A model generated the notes under the pieces. The model searched no databases and was not told the DNA's origin. It worked only from the letters and a program-made list of their open reading frames with translations. Shown piece after piece: positions 55,801 to 64,000 of a DNA stretch of 64,000 nucleotides. The first letter of the stretch is position 1. Each line of letters starts with the position of its first letter. The position numbers and the translations under genes were made by a program. Source of the stretch: Progne subis subis (Eukaryota; Chordata; Aves; Passeriformes; Hirundinidae); assembly GCA_022316685.1 (NCBI GenBank), contig JAKJHU010000847.1, positions 49,799 through 113,798 of the forward strand. The letters run 5' to 3'.

Positions 55801-56700
55801 TGATGTAGTTTCCACTACTGAGGTCACTCAATGAAATCAGCTACCAAGGCAAGATCTGCTGGACGTTGTTGGAAAAGCTGTGGCTGCATCGGGGTTTGGT
55901 TTTGTGTTGGTCCAGGAAAGTCATCTCTGCCTGTGTGCCATGGCAGAAAGTGCCACTGCAGAGTGGAGCTTAAACAATGGCATCTGGGAGAGCAGTTCCA
56001 GACGTGAAAGAAGCAGGTGAAAGACTGGTGTTTCCTTTTTCTCCAGGCTCAACTCCTGATAGCCACCAAAGGGATCCCAGAGCTGCGGCAGCCCACGCTG
56101 CTCTCGCCTTTTCTGCGTCACTTCCTGAGCTGCTGCCTGCAGAGAGACGAGGCACGGCGCTGGTCTGCCAAGGAGTTGCTGCAGGTAAAATGCCAAGGGG
56201 CTGCAGCTGAAACAGTGTCCCAGGGATGAGCTCCTCCTCCACTGAAGTGCAAGGCATCAGATGAGCCCCCCTCCTCCTCAGCTCCACTCTTGGTGCTGTT
56301 CAAAGGAGAACAGTGAGGAATCCCAGACTGGGTTGGGCTGGGCTGGCAGGGACCTGTAAAAGTCATCTGGTGCAAGTGCCCTGCAATGAGCAGGGATATC
56401 TTTCTAGAGATCAGGATGCTCAGAGCTGAAATATTTCCAGGGCTGGGGCACTTAGCTGCTCTTGGAGCAAGTTGCCCCACACTCCTTAGACTTACTCTGA
56501 TTCAATCCCCTAGTCATTTAAAAATATATTACCCCGCCTTTGAGGCTCTTCCCTTGGAAACTAATGGTTCCTTGGTGTTTTTTTTTTCCTTTGTGCAGCA
56601 TCCATTTGTAACATCAGCCAAGCCTGCTTCCAGCCTAGTGCCGCTTATCATTTCAGTGAAGATGCGGAAGGAGAAGAAAAGAATGACAATCGCTTTATAA
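42823..56700 (+). CDS. PAK3L: PAK3-like serine/threonine kinase gene, 17 coding exons
   Basis: Group I PAKs are Rac/Cdc42-regulated kinases of the cytoskeleton. Exons read: 42823-42901, 43298-43335, 43772-43894, 46347-46490, 46775-46915, 46976-47128, 47560-47754 (end uncertain), 48062-48227, 49206-49226, 50199-50262, 51582-51630, 52395-52507, 53155-53272, 53953-54052, 54519-54715, 56047-56184, 56599-56700. All introns are GT-AG, phases agree throughout, and the sum is about 646 codons with TAA at the end. The exon from 48062 resembles the PAK linker (IYTGSSIEP). The kinase domain is complete: [36 protein letters not shown]. No CRIB/autoinhibitory motif is visible; acidic and coiled-coil-like exons replace it. 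The family is known to be expanded in zebra finch. Transcription is not shown by sequence alone. Confidence 0.85.
43895..46346. other. Intron 3 of the PAK-like gene
   Basis: 2.45 kb between exon 3 and exon 4. I see no further exon with PAK similarity and no recognisable mobile element. Confidence 0.5.
46347..47754 (+). CDS. PAK-like gene, exons 4-7 (charged, coiled-coil-like region)
   Basis: Four phase-0 exons. Exon 4 is Glu/Gln-rich. Exon 5 holds [19 protein letters not shown]. Exon 6 has heptad-like spacing ([20 protein letters not shown], then [11 protein letters not shown]). Exon 7 starts at 47560 after a pyrimidine tract and CTTGAG, and continues the heptad pattern. Its end is ambiguous: CAA/gtgtgt at 47754 or GAG/gtagaa at 47727 both keep phase 0, while reading on would stop at TGA 47881-47883 and give a short kinase-less product. 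Function unknown; dimerisation is a guess from the heptads. Confidence 0.55.
48062..48227 (+). CDS. PAK-like gene, exon 8 (PAK linker)
   Basis: It starts [20 protein letters not shown], recalling the IYTRSVIEP-type linker that precedes the kinase domain in group I PAKs, and contains an alanine run. It ends acidic ([13 protein letters not shown]) in phase 1 at a gtacgt donor. The match links the unusual N-terminal exons to the kinase exons downstream. Confidence 0.65.
49206..49226 (+). CDS. PAK-like gene, exon 9 (21-base micro-exon)
   Basis: A 21-base exon between TTGCCCATAACAG and gtaaga carries phase 1 to phase 1 and encodes about seven residues (ASSALSG). Without it the flanking exons still join in phase, so it may be skipped. 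Support is splice sites and phase only. Confidence 0.4.
50199..50262 (+). CDS. PAK-like gene, exon 10 (start of kinase domain)
   Basis: [20 protein letters not shown] corresponds to the PAK segment [20 protein letters not shown] that leads into the glycine loop. The acceptor is CCCTCAG; the donor is AAAGG/gtgagt (phase 2). Confidence 0.8.
50761..51477 (-). mobile_element. ERVL-like solo LTR in intron 10 of the kinase gene
   Basis: It begins TGTCTTGGTTTTGCAAGACAG, closely like the ERV-A LTR start TGTCTTGGTTTGAAAAAGACAG, with the same 'gttgtctgc' and 'ttattataatt' words after it. It ends near TTTCAACA. A 17-18-base A tract lies at about 50929-50945. No target duplication was found, so the right edge is uncertain. 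It is an older relative of the ERV-A LTR and has no internal region. Confidence 0.7.
51582..51630 (+). CDS. PAK-like gene, exon 11 (glycine loop)
   Basis: Joined to the previous exon it completes GKGSFGDV, the ATP-binding loop, then [11 protein letters not shown], matching the PAK 'ALDIATGQE' segment. The donor is GAG/gtaaat. Confidence 0.82.
52395..52507 (+). CDS. PAK-like gene, exon 12 (catalytic lysine and C-helix)
   Basis: [20 protein letters not shown] holds the ATP-anchoring Lys and is followed by [17 protein letters not shown], with the C-helix Glu in VKEIMVM. This is close to the PAK sequence at the same place. Confidence 0.88.
53155..53272 (+). CDS. PAK-like gene, exon 13 (hinge)
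   Basis: [20 protein letters not shown] covers the kinase hinge, followed by [19 protein letters not shown]. This is the PAK 'VVMEYLAGGSLTDVV' region with substitutions. The acceptor is TTCAG, the donor GAG/gtgagg. Confidence 0.88.
53953..54052 (+). CDS. PAK-like gene, exon 14 (catalytic loop)
   Basis: [20 protein letters not shown] then [13 protein letters not shown]. The catalytic Asp in HRD, the Lys and the Asn are all present. Confidence 0.9.
54519..54715 (+). CDS. PAK-like gene, exon 15 (activation segment)
   Basis: [20 protein letters not shown] then [23 protein letters not shown], the activation-loop Thr (NTVIGTP) and APE are intact. The segment ends at ...[10 protein letters not shown]. 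Confidence 0.92.
56047..56184 (+). CDS. PAK-like gene, exon 16 (C-lobe)
   Basis: [20 protein letters not shown] ... [18 protein letters not shown] corresponds to the PAK C-lobe 'LIATNGTPELQ ... RGSAKELLQ'. The conserved Arg is shifted to RRW. Confidence 0.88.
56319..56515 (-). mobile_element. CR1 LINE tail in the last intron of the kinase gene
   Basis: The plus strand reads 'ctgggttgggctgggctgg...gggacct...aagtcatctggtg', then 'ccctgcaatgagcagggat' and 'tatttccagggctggggca'. This is the complement of the CR1 3' end. It is diverged and lacks clean terminal octamers. Confidence 0.75.
56599..56700 (+). CDS. PAK-like gene, exon 17 and stop
   Basis: [20 protein letters not shown] matches the PAK C-terminal 'HPFLKLAKPLSSLTPLI'. 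It then ends with a basic tail [13 protein letters not shown] and TAA at 56698-56700. Confidence 0.88.
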   Translation, partial: HPFVTSAKPASSLVPLIISVKMRKEKKRMTIAL

Positions 56701-56791
56701 CTCTTTTATCCATCACCAGATTAGAGTAGGGTTGTAGAGTAGGATTGTAGCTGAGATTGTAGCATAGGATTATAGCACAGGATTGTAAAGA

Positions 56792-56797
56792 AATAAA
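56792..56797 (+). terminator. Polyadenylation signal AATAAA of the PAK-like gene
   Basis: AATAAA lies 92 bases after the stop codon, preceded by four imperfect copies of an 'ggattgtagc' word, and gives a short 3' UTR. Confidence 0.65.
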
Positions 56798-56889
56798 GTT
56801 TATGAAACTTCAATTCATTTGGAAGATTTGCCTCCTTCTAAGCCTGTGAGAAAGCTCAACATTTCCTTCCGAATTGTCCATTTTTTCTT

Positions 56890-58780
56890 AGAGCTGGAAA
56901 GTTACATTCATGGCTGCTTTGGTACCGTTTGAAAGTGGGGAAGGCTCTTCAGTCCTCCTCTCCAGACCACAGTGCCTTTGGAACATGGCCCACTGGCTGG
57001 GGTTTACCCAGCTGTGGCACTTGTGTTTGAGGCAGAAAGGGCAGTGGCATTTGCAGGCAGAACCAAAGGAGGAGTGGGGCAGCCCAAATACCCTGTGCAG
57101 ATGCAGGCCTTGAGCTATGACTTGAGAGCATTTGTGTTCCTGCCACTTGGATTTGTATCCCAAAGTGCAATCTTTTTGGCTGGAGGAGAGTTTTGCTCAA
57201 GTGAGGAAGCACAAAGATCAGGGAGGCTGCTGGGAAAGGTGCAGAGCTGGTGCAGAGCTGTCAGGGGCTGCGAGATGAGACTCGTCTCCACCTTACCCAG
57301 GCTGGAGCCCCAGCAGAGCCCTGGCAGAGCCCGGAGCAGCCTGAGCCTGGGCAGCAGCAGGCTGCAATGAGGCCCTTGGAGCTTCAAGAGGCAGCAGCCC
57401 AGCCCTGGGTGCCTCCTGGTCGAGCCAGGTGAATCCTCCACTCTCAGAGCCCAAGTGGCAGCTGGCTGCTCCCGAGGGGAAGCGTAGCTGTGCTGGGCAC
57501 AGCACAGACTGGTGGCATTGGCCGTCTGGAGTCTGCACAGGAGGAGAGAAAGGCAAACGACAGCTGAGGGCTGCAGCCCTGGCTGAGGATTCCTACTCTT
57601 GTGCCGGCTGCCCTGTAACTCCTGGGAAAGGTGAGCAGTGTGTGCAGCACTCTGGGCACAGGGGCAGGGAGCCGCGCTGCTCCGCAGGCTCCAGCCCAGG
57701 GCAGCGTCCTTCAGGCACGGCGCTTCTGCCAGGGGAACCGAGGCCAGCGTGAGGCAGGGACAGCTTGTCAGGTCAGATCTGCAGGAGCCAGTGCCTCACA
57801 CAGCTCTGGGAGGAAGCACCTGCAATCCTGGAGTTCTGCACTTAGTCAGAGCAAAGGTGTGAAATGCAGAGTGTGTTGCAGAAATATTCAGGGGCACCAG
57901 GCCAGCCTGTTTTTTGCTGTCTGGCACACAGCAAGCACTGTGCAATACAGCCCTGAGCTGCTGGGAGAGAGGTGTTAGAGAGGAGCCAAATCTTAGATGA
58001 AATTAAATGGGGACAAAGTCATCAAAGCAAAAGAGAACTGTTTCTTAGTAAGGATTCACCTGAGCTGGGTGTGTATCTCGCTCTTCCAAGAGCTGTACAC
58101 ACACACACGCTCCAACAGAATGTTGCTGTTTATTGCCTGTCCCAGCCCAGTGTGAACTGTGTCCCCTTTCCCTTGGCTGGGTACCAGGGAACCTAGATTC
58201 TCTCCTCATCACCTCCTTTCTCACACTGAGATGGCACCGGGGATCAGGCCCTGCTTGGTAAATTTCATTTTAGTCCCTTCCCTTGAATGAGGAAAATTAA
58301 AACTTTTCCAGATGTTTCCCCTGGGTTATCCTTTTTGGGGGCAAAGCTCTGCTCTGCTGCAGGTGGCCCAGGTGTGTGCAGAGCAATGCAGCCTCCACAA
58401 ACCCCTTGGTTTGCCCACAAGTCATCAGGATTTGTTGCCAGGTGTGCCCAGCTGTGGCAGCAGAAAGATCCCGCAGCGCAGTGGGCGCCGTGCCCTGCCC
58501 AGCCAGGGCTCTCTGGCACAGAGCAGCAGCAGCAGCAGCACCCTTCAACCCACTCCTGCCTTGGCTTCACCTGGGAGACACAAGCCTCTGGAAATCAGCA
58601 CCGCCTGTCGCCTTGCCAGCTTGGAGCAGCTCCTGCTGGTGGGCACATCCTGCCACTTGTACTGCTTCCAAAGAGGAATCAAGGCAGAGGTGGAGATGTA
58701 CACACAGAGAAGCCCTGGGCTTGTGCAATCAATAGGCAAATCCATGGAGGAATGTGCTAGGAATTATTTCAGCTGTTAGC
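56890..58780. other. Non-coding DNA downstream of the kinase gene
   Basis: GC-richer DNA with many overlapping open frames but no domain. A short (CAG)n run is at about 58523-58541 inside a 155-codon frame (58312-58779) that I could not assign. Confidence 0.4.
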
Positions 58781-58784
58781 CAAT

Positions 58785-59092
58785 ACTGCCTTCTCTCCTT
58801 TTCTCTCTTCACATTTCCTGTTCTTTTTACTCTCACATTTCCACCCCTTCCCCCTCTCGAGTCTCAGTTTTCCCATCATGTTTCCCTCCCATTTTTTACT
58901 TATTTCCTCCACCCCTTACATCAACTTTTCCTCACCCTTTACCTCTCACATTTCCCACCTTCCCACTGTTTCCAGGGTTTTTCTTCCTTCCTCCTTCTCA
59001 CCATTTTTCTCTCACTTATCCTGCCCTTTTCTCCCCTCCTGTTTCTCTCTCCTTTTCTCAGTCATTTTTCTCCAAGTTTTCTCCTCATGTTT
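58785..59092 (+). repeat. Degenerate pyrimidine-rich tandem repeat (first block)
   Basis: A run of imperfect 20-25-base units such as 'tttctctccttttctca' and 'ctcacatttccc', nearly purine-free on the plus strand. It stops at the LTR beginning at 59093. Confidence 0.7.
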
Positions 59093-59744
59093 TGTTGGAG
59101 TCCAGGGCATTCCTTTGGTTGCCCTGAAGGGTCAGAGACCTGGGCAGGGGGGTCTGGGACCACAGCCCAGAGCTCAGAGAGACACTGGATTTGATTTCAG
59201 TCCATGGGAAAGGCTTCTTGCACTGCAGCAAGCATTGCAGGCCACAAGAGTGTGGAAAATAGTAGTTTAGTATATCACAGGGTGAGAAAAACAGTGGTTT
59301 TGGATTTCTTGTATTGAAGTGAATGGGGACAAGATGGAGAATTTGGGGCGTTGTCTCTTTCTTCTTCTTTCTTCTTCCCTCACTCCATTTCTGCAGTGAC
59401 GTTGGCACAAAGTAGTTTGTGAGGATTGGATCAAAGTAAAGATGACCTTTTTAGTAATAGTGATAGACATTGGTAATAAATAGTAAATATCGAATACGTA
59501 GCAATTAGTATAAAAGATAACGACTGCACCCTGGGACGGGGGGAGTCGTCAGATGTCCGAGCCGTGGCAAACATCTTGCAGGACACTGAGAAAATTGTAA
59601 GATAAGAACTAACAAACACGAAGCATGCAACCTTGAAGACTCCGTCTTTTCCTGCGTTTGGCTCAGAGCTTTGCAGAGGGCAAAAAAGACTCTAAAACCA
59701 CCTGAAATGCGGGGAATTCAAGCTCCAGCAAGCAGCCCCCAACA
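59093..59744 (+). mobile_element. ERV-C-family LTR followed by a primer-site unit
   Basis: It is the plus-strand copy of the ERV-C LTR, from TGTTGGAGTCCAGGGC to CCCCCAACA. After it, at 59745-59772, lies ACTGGCGTCTCTGAGTGGGC, the same primer-site unit as in the ERV-C arrays. It is therefore the 5' end of a provirus whose remainder is lost or unrecognisable, and not a clean solo LTR. No target duplication is visible. Confidence 0.85.
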
Positions 59745-59850
59745 ACTGGCGTCTCTGAGTGGGCAGAAACAACGTTTCTCACTTTGGCCCTCACGTTTCT
59801 TACCCTTTCTCTCTCATATTTCTCACCCTTTTCCCCTCACCTTTTTCATT

Positions 59851-60112
59851 CTTTCCCCCTCATGTTACTTCTCATGTTTCCTCTCGTGTTTTGTGTCCTG
59901 TTTTCTGCCACTTTTCCCATCAAACTTCCCACCTGTATCTTCCCTCATGTCTTCTGTCTTTTTCTGCCCTCTGGTTTCACACTCTTTTCCCCTCAGGATT
60001 CTCACAATGTTCCCCTCACATTTGCTGCCTGTTTCTCTCTCTTTGCCAGCAAAGTTTCTCACTCTCTTCCCCTCACATTTCCCTCCATTTTTTCCCCTAT
60101 GTTTTTCACCAC
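59851..60112 (+). repeat. Pyrimidine-rich degenerate array, left inverted arm
   Basis: Imperfect units built on 'tttctcac..tcccctcac'. This arm is the inverted match of 62518-62772: for example 'gttttgtgtcctgttttctg' and 'ttcccctcacatttccctcc' recur on the opposite strand there. Similar sequence begins from about 59770. Confidence 0.75.
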
Positions 60113-60240
60113 TTCTTTGTGGACAATATTAAAAAGTAAAACAAAGAAAAAGAGCCTCTAAATGAAACCAAGAAGTATGAAAATTTACCTTTCTTCCAGG
60201 TGATTTGCAGAAATTGGCCAGCAGTTTAATCTTCCTGAAA

Positions 60241-61177
60241 TCATGCAGTCATCAGTCCCCACACTGCAGCCTTGAGCTCCTGGTTCCTCAGGCTGTAGAT
60301 GAGGGGGTTCAGGGCTGGAGGCACCACCGAGTACAGAACTGACAGGGCCAGATCCAGGGATGGGGAGGAGATGGAGGGGGGCTTCATGTAAGCAAATGCT
60401 GCCAGCGCTGAGGAACAGGGAGAGTACGGCCAGCTGAGGGAGGCAGGTAGAAAAGACTTTGTGCCATCCCTGCTCAGAGGGGATCCTCAGCACGGCCCCA
60501 AACATCTGCACCTAGGAGAAAACAATGAACACAAAACAACCAAATACCAAAGAGGCAGTAACTGCCATGAGCCCAAGTTCCCTGAGATAGGATTTGGAGC
60601 AGGAGAGCTTGAGGATGTGTGGAATTTCACAGAAGAACTGGCCCAGGGCATTGCCCTAGCACGGAGGGAGGGAAAATGTATTGGCTGTGTGCATGAGGGC
60701 ATTGAGAAAGGCACTGGCCCAGGCAGCTGCTTCCATGTGGGCACAAGCTCTGCTGCCCAGGAGGGTCCTGTAGTGCAGGAGTTTGCAGATGGACACATAG
60801 TGCTCGAAGCGCATTGTGGTCAGCAGGAAATACTCTACTGACATAAGACAAAAGAAGAGGGAAACTTCAGCAGCACATCCTGCATAGGAGATGTGCCTGG
60901 TGTTCCAGAGGGAACTGGACATGGCTTTGGGGACAGTGGTGCAGATGGAGCCCAGGTGGGTGAGGGCCAGGTTGAGCAGGAAGAAGAACATGGGCGTGTG
61001 CAGGTGGTGGCCGCAGGCTATGGCGCTGATGATGAGGCCGTTGCCCAGGAGGGAAGCCAGGGAGATGCCCAGGAAGAGGCAAAAGGGCAGGAGCTGCAGC
61101 TGCCGTGTGTCTGCCAATTCCAGCAGGAGGAAGTGGCTGATGGAGCTGCTATTGGACAGTTTGCTGTGGCTGGCCAT
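60241..61177 (-). pseudogene. OR14-like olfactory receptor pseudogene
   Basis: Olfactory receptors are single-exon seven-helix receptors. The minus-strand frame from ATG 61177 reads MASHSKLSNSSSISHFLLLE, then TM1 with GNGLIISAIAC, LHTPMFFFLLNLAL, PKAMSSSLW and the TM3 end MRFEHYVSICK, where MAYDRYVAICK is usual. A TAG at 60656-60658 stops it after TANTFSLPPC. The same frame resumes as GNALGQFFCEIPHILKLSCS, and a second TAG lies at 60512-60514. Near 60395-60412 a one-base shift moves TM6-TM7 (SVLYSVVPPALNPLIYS) to another frame, which ends at TGA 60241-60243. The sequence style is the avian-expanded OR14-like group. It is non-functional as read. Confidence 0.88.
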
Positions 61178-62259
61178 GGGGACCTGTTCATGGATAAAGG
61201 ACAGTGACAAGTTAGGACAGGCTGCTTTGAGCCAAACCCGTGCCATTCCCTGTAGACTGGCCTGCTGGTGTTGGTGTCCTTGGTGCTGACCCTGACTGCA
61301 ACAAAACAGCAACACATTCACTTCAGAGTTGGACTAGGTCAATGCACAGGATGTCAGCCACACTGAGGCAGCCGCACACAAGATGGCAGCTGGGGCTGAG
61401 GCAGCCATGAACAAGATGGTGGCCAGAGTGCTGAGCCGGCCATGCAAAAGATGGCGGCTGGGGGCTGAGGCAGCCACACACAAGGTGGTGGCTGGGGATT
61501 TGTCTCTGCCTCCCAGCACGATCTGCAGCCCCTGCAGTCCAGCCCCAGCCCTGGAGCTGTGCGGGGCAGGCAGACTCCCCCCGTCCCCTTCAGCTGTCTG
61601 TTGAAATGGACATTAACAGACACCTGGGAAACAGACATGGTGTGGCACCTTTGCTCTGTGCACACAAACATAGAGCGGCCAATTTGGAACATGGGCTGGC
61701 AGTATTTTCTTGTCAAGGCAAGTGAAATAGGTGAAAATAGGAAGAAACTCCAAGGATTGAATGTTTTAAAAGAAAAATTTTGGTGTTTTTCATTGCCTTT
61801 TTTTTTTTTTTTTTATTTCCTCCCCACCCCCCGCCCCAAGAGAGGGCCAAAAGCATTTCCTGTGCAGATGGACTTCACTTGGCATAAAGAAGCATCACAA
61901 GTGGTTTTGTCCAGGCAGGTGTCATGGTGACTGTGAGTTGATGAAATGAGAGATGGGATCTGCTTGAGGCGGATGGTGCGGTGGCTGCTCACCTGCAATG
62001 TGTATCCCTGAGTACCTATTTCTTCAGAACACTCTGAAGAGTGTATAGAATTGAAATACAAACCAAAATTGCACTGGTCCAGTGCAGTTTCAGTTCCTCT
62101 TCATGAGATTCTTCAAGTTGAGCCCAGACATTCTGTTCTGCAGATGCACAGGCAGGGGCTTCTTGGAGCGCTGCTCTGGCACCCATTCTTTGGAATAGAG
62201 CATTGCAGGAAATAAAGAAGAGAAGCCCATCAACTACTGAAGAGGAACAGTCACTGACA
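61178..62259. other. Non-coding DNA, right of the receptor pseudogene
   Basis: Contains a 'ggcagc' / 'aagatggc' short-repeat stretch at 61370-61490 and a T tract of about 17 bases at 61798-61815. No gene is supported. Confidence 0.4.
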
Positions 62260-62772
62260 GGAACCAGTGGGTTAAGAAATGTGAGGAGAAAAAAGGCAGA
62301 AAACGTGAGGTAGGCAAGTGGGAGAAATGGGAGTGAAAAAAAGAGAGAAGTGTCAAAAGGAGAGGAGGGAAGAAAAGGGTAGGAAACCTGAGTGGGAAAG
62401 GGTGAGGAAACAGAGGGGAAAATGGTGAAAGATGTGAGTGAAAATAGGGGAGGAAGGTGAGAGTAGGGGAAGACAGGAAATACGATGGGAAAATTCTAAG
62501 AAACAATTGCAGAAAAGGGTGAAAAACATAGGGAAAAAAATGGAGGGAAATGTGAGGGGAAGAGAGTGAGAAACTTTAGTGGGAAAGAGAGAGAAACAGG
62601 CAGCAAATGTGAGGGGAACATTGTGAGAATCCTGAAGGGAAAAGCATGGGAAACCAAAGGGCAGAAAAAGACAGAAAACATGAGGAAAAACGGATGGGAA
62701 GTTTGATGGGAAAAGTGGCAGAAAACAGGACACAAAACACAAGAAGAAACATGAGGAGTAACATCAGGGGGT
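62260..62772 (-). repeat. Purine-rich degenerate array, right inverted arm
   Basis: On the plus strand it is purine-rich ('gtgaggggaa', 'gagaaac', 'gggaaaa'). The part 62518-62772 is the inverted copy of 59851-60112, matching at most positions by eye. The part 62260-62517 continues the same kind of unit without a partner in the left arm. Confidence 0.75.
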
Positions 62773-64000
62773 ATTGTGGGTTGGAACAGTTTTGTTTCTA
62801 GTTATAGAGAAATGTGGAGTGTTTTTCCATGCCAGGACCTTAGAGTTGATTTGAGGGGGGAGGACAGCTATCAGAAAGCTAGCCAAGATACTGGCAGCTA
62901 GTTTAACCAATAAAGATGCCAAATGCGACTTTGGAAACACACATTTAAAACCCCCATCTCCAGCAGATCTCTCTCTTTCTTCTAAGATAACCATGAGGTA
63001 ACATCGAGGGCGGCAGGGGAGGCCCAGGTCAGGCCCCGCTGCCCTCTGGGCGGCCAGGCCGGGCCTGACCAGGCCTCCAGGAGCTGCTGCCCGCAGGGGT
63101 TGAGCCCTTTTCTCTTGGCTGCCGGTGGGAGAAAAAGAGAACAGCTCAGCAATGCCACGTGCTTACAGCTTGTGGCAGCTCTGAGCTGGGCTGCCCTGGA
63201 TGAGACCGAGGGGTGGAAGAGAGAACCTCCACCGGTTTCTCCGATTGGCACAGGTTTGTGTTTTTGTTTGCAGCCCTGCAGCCCGGAGCAGAGAGCACAT
63301 GGCCACTGCAGGCCTGGGTGGAGTTAAACCTTTCCTAGCAACATGGAGCTTCTAAAGCTGGAAAACAGAGAACAGACACCACAGTAAATCAGTGGATTAG
63401 AAGTGAAAGAACTGATAATATTGTTGGAATGGGATTGAAGAAATGGACATTTTTTAACCAGGAATTTTCTGGGATAAACTATGGAGAAATGGACTGTTCT
63501 TTGTAGCATCTTAGTGTTGGGGAAAATGCTGATTGTAATCAAAACTGAGGACTGATGTGATTAAGATTTAATTGAGGACTTTAAAGCCCTCACCCCTGGG
63601 TTAAAAGGAGATCTCAGCCTTTGAGATGAAGATGATCTTAGACTAGAAGAAGCATTCGTAAACAGTACCCCAGATACAGAGAGGCCCATAAGTAGCTAAG
63701 GAAAAGGCTGCTAATGGTCAAAACAGCGCAGTCTGCAAAAACTCCAGGCAGTTACAGATATGTGACATTAAGAGCCACTGGACTATTTTGTTTTGTGGCA
63801 AGTGTCTCCATGAGGCTCTAGAGAGACTCTTCTCCTAAAGTAATGAAAGATTATGTTTAAACAGTGAAACTGACTGAAAATCACCAGTTGTGTCTTTCTA
63901 TGTTGTTTTATAAGAAAGTTAATACTTTGTTGGGGGAGGGAAGAATGTTTTGAAGTTTCTGTCTGTTATGGTTTGGGTTTTCTTTTTCCCAACTTTTTTT
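62773..64000. other. Unassigned DNA, possibly LTR-element sequence
   Basis: It holds a plus-strand AATAAA at about 62910, a GC-rich insert at 63005-63120 and, near the right edge, a purine-rich GGGGGAGGGAAG stretch before TGTTATGGTTTGGG. This could be the polypurine tract and start of an LTR that runs out of the window. No coding frame supports it. Confidence 0.3.

Noticed and set aside
58312..58779. 155-codon plus-strand frame with a serine run
   Set aside because: The serine run is a CAG repeat read in one frame; the rest is unrecognised and parallel frames are open too.
59671..60161. Overlapping Phe/Ser/Pro-rich ORFs
   Set aside because: They are readings of the pyrimidine-rich array; the inverted array gives the same products from the other strand.
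63964..64000. Possible LTR start (TGTTATGG) after a purine tract at the right edge
   Set aside because: Only 37 bases are in the window, so no paired LTR or coding evidence can be shown; kept only as a remark.
1..64000. CRISPR arrays, rRNA and tRNA genes
   Set aside because: No regular spacer-repeat pattern and no complete tRNA or rRNA was seen; tRNA-like matches are all retroviral primer sites.

Overview
The window looks like nuclear DNA of a songbird (passerine). The pointers are CR1 LINE 3' ends, dense ERVL-type and ERVK-type proviruses with solo LTRs, an olfactory receptor of the avian-expanded OR14-like type, and a PAK3-like kinase gene (a family known to be expanded in zebra finch). 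No bacterial-style operon, CRISPR array, rRNA or tRNA gene was seen. The genome location is not shown by the sequence.

Layout. 1-651: nothing recognised. 652-5468: a young minus-strand ERVL-like provirus (ERV-A) with near-identical LTRs, a 5-bp target duplication and one 1160-codon open frame that joins a Gag-like N-terminus to the C-terminal half of RT, RNase H and integrase. 5474-23960: AT-rich non-coding DNA with two CR1 tails, an old LTR-like remnant, a (CTTT)n microsatellite and long T tracts. 23961-31701: a plus-strand betaretrovirus-like (ERVK) provirus (ERV-B) with gag, pro, pol, env, two legible -1 frameshift sites and several disabling lesions. 31702-33645: GC-richer DNA with a few weak exon-like blocks. 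33646-37451: a minus-strand, heavily deleted class II-like provirus (ERV-C) whose LTRs abut tandem arrays of primer-binding-site-like units resembling the tRNA-Asn 3' end. 37452-40953: no supported gene. 40954-42515: a 1.56-kb solo LTR with a 5-bp target duplication.

42823-56700 holds the main cellular gene: a PAK3-like Ser/Thr kinase on the plus strand. It can be read as 17 coding exons with consistent phases and no stop (about 646 codons). The kinase domain keeps its key catalytic residues, but the N-terminal CRIB/autoinhibitory region of canonical PAKs is not visible; acidic and coiled-coil-like exons stand in its place. An ERVL-like LTR lies in one intron, a CR1 tail in another, and a bZIP-like inverted repeat lies upstream of the first coding exon.

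58780-62772 is a mosaic: pyrimidine-rich degenerate tandem repeats, an ERV-C-family LTR that keeps a PBS-like unit, and a minus-strand OR14-like pseudogene (two nonsense codons and a frameshift) lying between two inverted copies of the pyrimidine-rich array. 62773-64000 is unassigned and may contain more LTR-element sequence.
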